This document shows positions 52,022 to 59,449 of a stretch of 64,000 bases of DNA, piece by piece (the first letter of the stretch is position 1; each line of letters starts with the position of its first letter). The translations under genes were made by a program, and so were the position numbers. The notes below the pieces were generated by a model. It saw only the letters and a list, made by a program, of their open reading frames with translations, was not told where the DNA came from and searched no databases. The DNA is from Collinsella sp. An2 (lineage in GTDB: Bacteria > Actinomycetota > Coriobacteriia > Coriobacteriales > Coriobacteriaceae), in NCBI RefSeq assembly GCF_002160065.1, contig NZ_NFJW01000009.1, forward strand, positions 48,869 through 112,868, written 5' to 3'.

Positions 52022-53218
52022 GTGAAATCAAAAAAGAAGCTTAGCGGGAACTATATTGGAAACTGGATAATGTATGTCATTATCCAGTTTCCAATATCAT
52101 CCATGCTGAAAGTGTTTCTTCCTCCGTTGAACATACTTCTTACCGGATTAACGGCTCTATTATTCTTAGCTTATTACATTCGAAACAAGTTTTATCTTGA
52201 GCAATTTCTAACTGGAATTTATATCGCATTTACATTGCTTTATAACATATGGAATTGGGGATTTAGCTATTACGAAGACAACATGCTCTTCTATTTCCCA
52301 TTTCTACTCCTTTACTTCTGTTTCATTAGACTAAATATGGGTTTCGCGATGGATTTCATCGCGAAACATAAAACATATGTTGATGTTGTCTTGTTGGCCT
52401 GGAATGTAATGGTTTTTATCTCGTTCTTCTTATCTAGCTCATATGTTTATGAAGGGGAGACACAAGGGTTTGTGTCCTTTGCGGGAACGACGTTCTTGCT
52501 TTCACCGATGGCTATATTTGCGTTTGTTATTGCAGCGATTCAGTATTACATGCATAGAGGTTTCGTGTATGTTCTCGGTCTGATAATACCGAGTCTATGT
52601 ATTTTTATGGGCACAACACGAACCTATCTTATCGTTCTGTTGTGTGCGTGGTTGGTTTTCATTTATGTAATGCTGGATGATAAGAGGAAAGCAATCCCGG
52701 TTTTTTTACTGATTGGAATGACCTTTGTTCTCATTGTGACCGTCTCGCCAATTAGCGAAAAGTTTATTAATGCCATGGACAGGAGCTCCACACTCAGCAT
52801 GGATCCTCTAGAAGCGTTTACTAGTGGTAGGTCCGTTTTCTGGTCTTACGATACAGCAGCTATCTTTCGCGATAGTCCTTTCAATATCATTTTCGGACAT
52901 GGTGTAAATTGGATTTTTAACTTAAACCGCGCACAGTTTGGAAATCCGCTTTGGGCTCATAATGATTTCATTCAGATTCTGAGCGATTATGGAATACTGG
53001 GTCTTGGGATAAATCTATGGGCAATATATGCCTTGTTCAAGGATGTCTTTAGGAACCAAAGAATACATCCCCTTATCATCCTCGTATTATTCTGCATGTG
53101 GGCATTCAATGCATTTTTTAATATGTTTTATACATATTTTTGCGCAGCGCTTTCGTATCCGTTTTATCTGCTTCTCGTGAGATACGATTATGCCTTCAAG
53201 AAGTTGGAAAACGGATAA
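52022..53218 (+). CDS. wzy: O-antigen/EPS polymerase (Wzy type)
   Basis: A 398-residue membrane protein with about 11 hydrophobic segments and a large outside loop (about 275-320: FTSGRSVFWSYDTAAIFRDSPF...HGVNWIFNLNRAQFGNPLWAHNDFIQILSDYGILGLG), where the AHNDFIQILSDYGILG motif is the usual Wzy_C/O-antigen ligase-like signature. It polymerises repeat units outside the membrane. The GTG at 52022 follows AGAGGG; TTG at 52019 is adjacent. Codons 11-26 contain a perfect 20-bp-arm hairpin and codons 107-116 another. There is no GC-rich sequence here; it is the most AT-rich part of the window. Confidence 0.9.
   Translation: MKSKKKLSGNYIGNWIMYVIIQFPISSMLKVFLPPLNILLTGLTALLFLAYYIRNKFYLEQFLTGIYIAFTLLYNIWNWGFSYYEDNMLFYFPFLLLYFCFIRLNMGFAMDFIAKHKTYVDVVLLAWNVMVFISFFLSSSYVYEGETQGFVSFAGTTFLLSPMAIFAFVIAAIQYYMHRGFVYVLGLIIPSLCIFMGTTRTYLIVLLCAWLVFIYVMLDDKRKAIPVFLLIGMTFVLIVTVSPISEKFINAMDRSSTLSMDPLEAFTSGRSVFWSYDTAAIFRDSPFNIIFGHGVNWIFNLNRAQFGNPLWAHNDFIQILSDYGILGLGINLWAIYALFKDVFRNQRIHPLIILVLFCMWAFNAFFNMFYTYFCAALSYPFYLLLVRYDYAFKKLENG
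52053..52097 (+). repeat. Perfect inverted repeat, 20-bp arms, 5-base loop, at the start of wzy
   Basis: ATATTGGAAACTGGATAATG (52053-52072), loop TATGT, then the exact complement at 52078-52097. It starts 31 bases after the GTG start, inside the first membrane segment's coding region. Confidence 0.9.
52341..52367 (+). repeat. Second perfect inverted repeat in wzy, 11-bp arms
   Basis: GTTTCGCGATG (52341-52351), loop GATTT, then CATCGCGAAAC (52357-52367). It also has a 5-base loop and lies 244 bases after the first. Confidence 0.85.
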
Positions 53219-53323
53219 ATCGCTTCGAGCATCAGTGTTGTGGGCGTCAGGGCTGGTGAAAAGGTCTGTCCTTACTGCGGTAATTGTAGCTTGTAGGAAT
53301 CTAGTGACTAGGAGCGATGTAGC

Positions 53324-54730
53324 TTGGAAGGCAAGTATAGATATCTGCTAAAAAACATGGGTCTTATGACGCTAAACAATTTTTCTAGCAAAATACTGTC
53401 ATTTCTGCTTGTTCCTCTGTATACGTCAGTTTTGACAACGGGCGAATATGGAACGTACGATTTGTATACAACAACGGCCTTTTTATTGATTCCTGTTTTG
53501 TCTACGTGCATCTCGGATGGCGTTTTGAGGTATACATTAGATTCTGAGAATAATCCCTCGGATGTTCTGGCAATAGGAATAAGAGTTTCTTTACGTGCCT
53601 GCTTTCTTGCTTTCATCTTGGTTATTGTGAATAGTGCAGTTAAGTTACTTCCCGTCTTTAATGAATACCCTCTGATGTTTCTCCTATATTTCGTAACATG
53701 CTTGATGTCCGATGTATTGACTCAATTTGCCCGGGGTCTTGAACGTATTTTTGATGTTGCAATAGCAGGGATTTTGAGCTCCTTGGCGACCGTCTCGCTG
53801 AATATCCTGTTGCTGGTGGTATTTGATTTTGGAATACGAGGGTACTTTATTGCAGGTTGTTCAGCTTTTGCAATCACCATTATCTACCTAACCTTTCGAC
53901 TAAGACTTTGGCGTTATATTAACGTTCGCGTTTCGAGCGCTCTTTCGATTGAGATTCAGAAATACAGTGCGCCTCTTATTCTCAATCAAATTAGCTGGTG
54001 GATTAATAACGCATCTGATCGATATATAGTGACGTTTTTTTGCGGGGCTGCTGTCAATGGAGTATATTCAGTTGCATATAAAATACCTTCATTGCTCTCG
54101 GTTTTTCAGACCATCTTCAATCAGGCCTGGACTATATCTGCGGTTAAAGAGTTAGGGGATGAAGGCGGTGACTTTGTCACTAGCATCTATCGTTTATATA
54201 ACTGCGGTATGGTCGTCCTTTGCTCAATGCTTATCATGTTTGATAAACCAATTGCATCTATCCTATTTGCAAAAGACTTTTATGATGCTTGGGAGTATGC
54301 TCCGTTTCTCCTCCTTTCAGTCGTATTCGGTTCTTTATCTACGCTATTGGGAGGCTTGTTTACCGCTTTAAAAGACTCTAAGCTTATTGCGAAAACAACC
54401 GCCCTTGGTGCAGCTTTGAATATTGTTTTCAGCTTAGGGCTAGTATATCTGTTCGGGGCAATTGGAGCCGCTATCTCAACAACGATTTCCTATGCTGTAG
54501 TCTGGTTAATTAGGCTGCGAGAAGCAAAGAAAGCAGTGCGAATTCAGGTTAGTCTCGCAAGAGACGTCTTTTCATATGTGGCTTTGCTAGTTCAATCAAT
54601 CGTTCTATTTTCTGGATGGGATCAAGGAGAGCTAATAATCGAGCTAGTGATAGTTCTAATTCTCTTTTGCGCATATTTAAACGACATTAAGTGGGTCTGG
54701 TGTGCACTTAAGGCTAAGCTGCAACATTGA
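53324..54730 (+). CDS. wzx: Repeat-unit flippase (Wzx type, MOP superfamily)
   Basis: The 468-residue protein has about 14 membrane segments and the Wzx-like N terminus NMGLMTLNNFSSKILSFLLVPLYTSVLTTGEYGTYDL. Later segments are QISWWINNASDRYIVTFFCGAAVNGVYSVAYKIPSLLSVFQTIFNQAWTISAVKE, which is highly characteristic of this family. It translocates lipid-linked repeat units. The start is TTG at 53324 with AGGAG 9 bases upstream; no ATG is in frame nearby. It follows wzy after a 105-base gap that holds no gene. Confidence 0.92.
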   Translation: MEGKYRYLLKNMGLMTLNNFSSKILSFLLVPLYTSVLTTGEYGTYDLYTTTAFLLIPVLSTCISDGVLRYTLDSENNPSDVLAIGIRVSLRACFLAFILVIVNSAVKLLPVFNEYPLMFLLYFVTCLMSDVLTQFARGLERIFDVAIAGILSSLATVSLNILLLVVFDFGIRGYFIAGCSAFAITIIYLTFRLRLWRYINVRVSSALSIEIQKYSAPLILNQISWWINNASDRYIVTFFCGAAVNGVYSVAYKIPSLLSVFQTIFNQAWTISAVKELGDEGGDFVTSIYRLYNCGMVVLCSMLIMFDKPIASILFAKDFYDAWEYAPFLLLSVVFGSLSTLLGGLFTALKDSKLIAKTTALGAALNIVFSLGLVYLFGAIGAAISTTISYAVVWLIRLREAKKAVRIQVSLARDVFSYVALLVQSIVLFSGWDQGELIIELVIVLILFCAYLNDIKWVWCALKAKLQH

Positions 54731-54807
54731 TTTCATATTATTGAATCGGCTGATGGACTCAATAGCAGCAAATGTTCAAATAACCGAATAGTTGGAGAGT
54801 GGTTGTA

Positions 54808-55815
54808 TTGAAGCCAATACTATCGATAATCGTTCCAGTCTATAATGCGGAGCAATATATTCAATCATGCGTAGATTCAATCATGAGCAGTTCCCTATAT
54901 GACTTTGAACTGATTTGTGTCAATGACGGGAGTACCGATAATACCGGAAAGTTACTGCTTGAATATGAAGAGAAAGATCAAAGGATTATTGTCATCAATC
55001 AAGAGAACCTGGGCGTTTCGAGTGCTCGAAACACCGGACTAGAAGCTTCTCAAGGAAAATACATTGCCTTTGTTGATTCAGATGATGTTGTAGATGAGAA
55101 TTGCTTTTTATCGACGGTGGAGTGTGCGGAGCACAATAAAGCTGATTTAGTAATTTGCGGATATAGTGAAATTGATTCTAGCGGAGCCATACGTAAACAG
55201 GTGCATCCTCAACAAGAGATTATCTTCGGGCGTGAATTCTTCAATTCAAGGGTCCCTACATGGGCGAGGGGATTCGTATGGGGAAGAATTTACCGGAGGG
55301 GTCTTATAGATGGCTCTAGGTTTACAGATACAATTAACGTTATGGAGGATAATCTTTTTAATATACAAATCTTCTCGCTAAATCCAAATTCAACGATAGC
55401 CTTTATCGATGACAACCTTTACCATCGCCTAAATCGCGATGGCTCATTGTCAACCTCTTTAGATGCAGCCTCCTGGGACGATTGCGCAGCGATCTTCATT
55501 AATAGCTTGCTCTGCTTATCTGACAAATATCCATTTCAGAAAAAGCAGCTGCTTATAGAGGCCTTCAAAAAAGGGCTGCGATTACGTTGGCATGTACAGT
55601 ATGGCTCTTCATTACGAAGAAATAGGGCAGATGAAGTATTGAATCGGGTGTATAAAAAGCTGATGCTTGAAGGGAAATTAAGTGCAAAAGAATACGTCGA
55701 GTATTCAATCCTCTTCTTTATTCCGCATGTGTACCACGCATACCTTATTCATAGAGACCAGTCAATATTAGAAGCGGATCGAAGACGTAGGCGGAATAAG
55801 GTCATCAAGGACTAG
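54808..55815 (+). CDS. Glycosyltransferase family 2 protein
   Basis: A GT-A enzyme of 335 residues: ILSIIVPVYNAEQYIQSCVDSIMSSSLYDFELICVNDGSTDNT, NLGVSSARNTGLEASQGKYIAFVDSDDVVDENC with the DSDD metal motif, and VMEDNLFN acceptor-side ED. It transfers a nucleotide-sugar residue to the growing unit. The TTG at 54808 (MKPILSIIVPVYN) was preferred because GGAGAG lies 8 bases upstream; GTG at 54799 overlaps the ribosome site. Confidence 0.92.
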   Translation: MKPILSIIVPVYNAEQYIQSCVDSIMSSSLYDFELICVNDGSTDNTGKLLLEYEEKDQRIIVINQENLGVSSARNTGLEASQGKYIAFVDSDDVVDENCFLSTVECAEHNKADLVICGYSEIDSSGAIRKQVHPQQEIIFGREFFNSRVPTWARGFVWGRIYRRGLIDGSRFTDTINVMEDNLFNIQIFSLNPNSTIAFIDDNLYHRLNRDGSLSTSLDAASWDDCAAIFINSLLCLSDKYPFQKKQLLIEAFKKGLRLRWHVQYGSSLRRNRADEVLNRVYKKLMLEGKLSAKEYVEYSILFFIPHVYHAYLIHRDQSILEADRRRRRNKVIKD

Positions 55816-55840
55816 GATTCATTAAATAGAAGGTTGTTGA

Positions 55841-56992
55841 ATGAAACAGGTATTACTTGCGACATGGTATGAAAACCACAATTATGGGACTGCGTTACAA
55901 GCGTTTTCGCTTAAAGAGGTTATTGAGCATCCAACTGCATCGGGCATCGCATTGGGTTCTACGCATCAAAGTTGCTCATGTAAGCTATTGCCGCACAAGC
56001 CTGTCCGCCAGAAAAGGAATAGGCTGTCAAAGCTTTTATCAACTAAGACGTATTTCAATAAGATAGGTCAAATGCGTGACAAGATTATCACCATGCAAAA
56101 GAGGTCCTTGTTTAGACAGCGGGATGCACTATTTCAGAAGTTCGTTAATAGCAGCTTTACTTTTGCAGTTGATCATGATGTTCAGGAACGTTCCGAATTA
56201 AAATCGCTTGCAGACTGCTTCGATCTTGTAATCTCGGGAAGCGATCAGATTTGGAATCCTGAAGCGCTTGACCCAACGTACCTATTGGGATGGGTGGAGG
56301 CTGGCAAGAAGTGCTCGTATGGTTCTAGCTTAAGCGTCAAGTCCATCAAGGAAGAAGATGAGATAATCTACCGGGAGGCCTTGGCAGATTTCAAGGCTAT
56401 TTCAATACGAGACAGTGCCTGTCGTTCTCAATTGCAGGAGATTGTTGGTAAGCCCGTAGAAACCGTTGTTGACCCCGTGATTCTTCTTGGAAAAGAGGGC
56501 CTTTTGAGTCATGCTCCAACACTTGATCTCGAACCCTCCCTATTTAGCTATTTCCTTGGCAACAATCGAAGCCATCGTGAAGTTGCTCTTACAGCTGCTA
56601 AAAAAATGGGCCTTTCGATTCACGCAGTCATCAACGCGGGTAGTGATTTTGCGGCGGATAAGCCACTTGAGCAGTTTGCGGATTGGAGCGTTGATCCATG
56701 GAAGTTTGTAAGCTACATAAACGAGTCCGAATATGTTGTTACAGACTCATTTCATGCGACAGTCATTTCGGTGCTCTGCCATACGGACTTCATCGTTCTT
56801 GAAAAGGATGTCAGTCGTCCAGAACAGAATAATCGAATTCTCGAGTTTCTCAAGGCGGTTGGTCTGATTAATCGATGGGGTGCAAGGGAACTCAGCAAGC
56901 CAATTGATCCCGAACAGTGGCGCTGTGCAGATGAGGCATTATTGCGCATGCGAAAGGATTCTTTTGAATTCTTGATGGAGGCTCTTTCTTGA
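55841..56992 (+). CDS. Polysaccharide pyruvyl transferase family protein
   Basis: A 383-residue protein of the PS_pyruv_trans (CsaB-like) family, which adds ketal-linked pyruvate from PEP to sugars. Seen: ATWYENHNYGTALQAFSLKEVI, DLVISGSDQIWNP, SYGSSLSVKSI, VVDPVILLGKEG and SEYVVTDSFHATVISVLCHTDFIVL, the late signature with the conserved His. Pyruvylated polymers are anchors for SLH domains, and an SLH protein is encoded 18 kb upstream (link inferred). It overlaps the next gene by 4 bases. Confidence 0.88.
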   Translation: MKQVLLATWYENHNYGTALQAFSLKEVIEHPTASGIALGSTHQSCSCKLLPHKPVRQKRNRLSKLLSTKTYFNKIGQMRDKIITMQKRSLFRQRDALFQKFVNSSFTFAVDHDVQERSELKSLADCFDLVISGSDQIWNPEALDPTYLLGWVEAGKKCSYGSSLSVKSIKEEDEIIYREALADFKAISIRDSACRSQLQEIVGKPVETVVDPVILLGKEGLLSHAPTLDLEPSLFSYFLGNNRSHREVALTAAKKMGLSIHAVINAGSDFAADKPLEQFADWSVDPWKFVSYINESEYVVTDSFHATVISVLCHTDFIVLEKDVSRPEQNNRILEFLKAVGLINRWGARELSKPIDPEQWRCADEALLRMRKDSFEFLMEALS

Positions 56993-58170
56993 AAACGGTG
57001 ACCGAATGCGTGAGGCCGGAGCTATGCTATTCATGTACTGCTTGCGTAAATAGTTGCCCTACAAACTGTATCGAGATGACGCCGACGGGGCCCGTTGGAT
57101 CGTTGATTCCTTCAGTCGATGCTGGGAGGTGTCTTCGTTGCGGAAGGTGCCTTCAGGTTTGCCCTGCGTTACATGATTTATCTGGCAATGAGCCGATTAG
57201 CGTGTATGCTGCGGGCAGTACAAACGAACAGTTGCGGAATCATTCCTCCTCTGGTGGCATTGCCACCGAGATTGCCCGGAACGTGATTAACGCGGGGGGC
57301 GTAGTATACGGCTCTGCCATAGTCAATCTTGAAGTAAAACATATTCGCGTGACATCGCTTCAGGGTCTGGCCAAACTCCAAGGATCAAAGTATGTGCATA
57401 GCCGAATATATGACTCGTACAGGCAGGTAAGAGATGACTTGGCTGGTGGTATGCTCACCTTGTTTATAGGGGTTCCCTGCCAAGTATCAGGACTTGTCGG
57501 ATATCTGTCCAAGATTCCCGAAAACCTCATTCTTGTCGATTTGCTTTGCCATGGTGCTCCTTCACAGGATTGTTTTGAGGGAGGAATCAAACTGGAAACT
57601 GCGGAGGATGTTTCGTCTATCGCATTCCGAGAGGGAAATAGGTATTGCTTTAGAGGCTTCACAACCGATGGGGCATGTGTTTTCGAAATGCCCTATAGAG
57701 CGAGTTATTGGCTTAACGGTTTTGTTGAGGGGTCTATTTTTCGTGAGTGCTGCTACTCATGCAAATATGCCGGTATCAGGCGGTATGGGGATATAACCTT
57801 AGGAGATTTCTGGGGGTATAAGGGCGCTCTTAACGTCGATGACGGTATCAATTTCGTGTCCGTGAACACCGAAAAGGGAGCCTCTGTTTGGGCGGAGGTT
57901 AGTAAGTGCGTTAGCTGGGAGCCGAGGACTCTTGACGAGGCGGTTCCGTACAATCATTCGCTGACGGCCCCAGCATCCAGACCAGAGAACTACGAGCGAT
58001 TTAAACACATTTATGCAAAGTCGGGCGGAGCAAAGGCGTTGTTGGGTGCATATCCCAGCAAAACGGTCTTCGTATTATTCAGGCGGCTGGTGCGTAAGCA
58101 CCGCAGTTTGTATAGCTTCGTAACAAAACTGCCGCTTCTTGGTAAAAGGTTGATGGAATATCCAGAATAG
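56989..58170 (+). CDS. F420 hydrogenase/dehydrogenase beta-subunit-like 4Fe-4S protein
   Basis: A 393-residue protein with an N-terminal double 4Fe-4S ferredoxin domain (CYSCTACVNSCPTNC and CLRCGRCLQVCP), then an FrhB-like domain: SSSGGIATEIARNVI, GSKYVHSRIYDSY, FIGVPCQVSGLVGYLSK and GDFWGYKGALN. Such proteins accompany pyruvyltransferase-family genes in many capsule loci; their redox role is not known. The start TTG at 56989 is embedded in the preceding stop (TTGA, 4-base overlap), implying translational coupling. It is probably not an F420 enzyme in this organism, since no F420 genes are seen. Confidence 0.88.
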   Translation: MKTVTECVRPELCYSCTACVNSCPTNCIEMTPTGPVGSLIPSVDAGRCLRCGRCLQVCPALHDLSGNEPISVYAAGSTNEQLRNHSSSGGIATEIARNVINAGGVVYGSAIVNLEVKHIRVTSLQGLAKLQGSKYVHSRIYDSYRQVRDDLAGGMLTLFIGVPCQVSGLVGYLSKIPENLILVDLLCHGAPSQDCFEGGIKLETAEDVSSIAFREGNRYCFRGFTTDGACVFEMPYRASYWLNGFVEGSIFRECCYSCKYAGIRRYGDITLGDFWGYKGALNVDDGINFVSVNTEKGASVWAEVSKCVSWEPRTLDEAVPYNHSLTAPASRPENYERFKHIYAKSGGAKALLGAYPSKTVFVLFRRLVRKHRSLYSFVTKLPLLGKRLMEYPE

Positions 58171-58339
58171 AGATTGATGCTCCAGCGACGATGTCTTTTC
58201 AAAATCAAGGTCGAGTTATGCGCCGCTGCAGTTCAAATGTGCTGAGCGTGACAATGTACGGCGCAGTGACTCAAGGCAAACTTCAAGATGTGTTTGTGCG
58301 TCTGCAATTTGAAAAGCCAATGTGAGAAAGGAATCCTTC

Positions 58340-59254
58340 TTGAAAGCCATCGTCCCAGCGGCGGGCCTGGGGACCCGCTTCCTGTCCGCCACGAAGTGCA
58401 CGCCCAAGGAGATGCTGCCGGTGCTCGACAAGCCGGCGATCCAGTATGTGGTCGAGGAGGCGCTCGCGCCGGCCGAGGTCGACGGGGTCATCATCGTGAC
58501 CTCGCCGGGCAAGCCCGAGCTCCTCAGCTACTTCCAGCCTGACCGCTCTCTCGAGGGGCTGCTGCGCGAGCGCGGCAAGACGGCCTACGCCGAGGCCGTG
58601 GCCGAGGCAGGAGCCATGCCCGTGGACTTCCGCTACCAGTACGAGCCGCGCGGCCTGGGCCACGCGGTGCGCGCCGTGGCCGACGCGGTGGCGGGGGAGA
58701 GCTACCTCGTGCTCCTCGGCGACTACGTGGTGCCGGGCCGCTCCATCCTCCCGCGGCTCATCGAGGTCTCGCGCGGGCACGGCTGAGCCTCGGTCGTGCC
58801 CGTCGCGCCTTGCGCGCCGGAGGAGGTCTCCCGCTACGGCGTCATCGCGGGCGAGCGCGTCGGCGCGGTCGAGGGCGCGTGCCCGCAGACGGACGACGTC
58901 CCCGGCGCGGTCTGGCGCGTCGCGGGCATGGCGGGGAAGCCGGCCGTGGGCGAGGCGCCGACGAGCCTCTTCATGGTTGGCCGCTACCTGCTGAGCCCGC
59001 TCGTCATGGAGTTGCTGGGCAGCCAGGAGCCCGGCGCGGGCGGCGGGTCCAGCTCACCAACGCGTCTCCGCTCGCTCGAGCGAGGGGGCATGTACGTCGT
59101 GGTGGTCGACCCGCGCGAGAGCCTCGACACCGGCACCCCCGCGGGCTGGATCGCCGCCAACGCCGTCATGGCCTCGCACGACGGCCGCCTCGCCGCCGCC
59201 TTCGCGGACGCGGTGGAGGCGATGGGCGACATCGCGGGGCTCGAGCGGTCGTAA
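58340..59254 (+). pseudogene. galU: UTP-glucose-1-phosphate uridylyltransferase, disrupted
   Basis: GalU makes UDP-glucose, a polysaccharide precursor. The N-terminal part (KAIVPAAGLGTRFLSATKCTPKEMLPV, IQYVVEEALAPAE, YEPRGLGHAVRAVADAV, LLGDYVVPG) is intact, but codon 149 is TGA (58784-58786) where the family has Gly (HGGASV; one base from GGA). The same frame continues (ASVVPVAPCAPEEVSRYGVIAGERV) to a stop at 59252-59254. Near 59041-59067 a one-base loss and a one-base gain shift about eight codons (family EIQLTNALRSL is read as SSSPTRLRS). A TTG start at 58340 follows AAAGGA. Three separate lesions indicate decay, not an assembly error, unless the read is poor; the GC content is high, unlike the genes before it. 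Confidence 0.82.
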
Positions 59255-59312
59255 CGGCTTCGGACTGTCCCGCGCTGCTTGCTTGCAAAGCCTTTCTGGG
59301 AGGAGTTCTCCA

Positions 59313-59414
59313 ATGTCATTTTTGGTAGCTCGATTGTCTGCAGTAGGGCGAGTGGCTGATAGGTTGCCTGAGCCGCCATATGCCCGACGATGGGGCCTTG
59401 CGGTTTCCGCCTAA
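59313..59414 (+). CDS. Possible 33-residue ORF before the NTPase gene
   Basis: An ATG at 59313 with an excellent GGGAGGAG ribosome site 7 bases upstream opens a 33-codon frame (MSFLVARLSAVGRVADRL...WGLAVSA) ending at TAA, 36 bases before the NTPase start. I do not recognise it. It could be a leader peptide, or the 5' remnant of a gene cut off when the downstream genes were inserted. Confidence 0.35.
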   Translation: MSFLVARLSAVGRVADRLPEPPYARRWGLAVSA

Positions 59415-59449
59415 GAATTAGCAGTGTTCAAGCGCAAAGGGAGAGAACA

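Noticed and set aside
58784..58786. TGA in galU as a selenocysteine codon
   Set aside because: The family has Gly here, no SECIS-like hairpin follows directly, and two further lesions are downstream.
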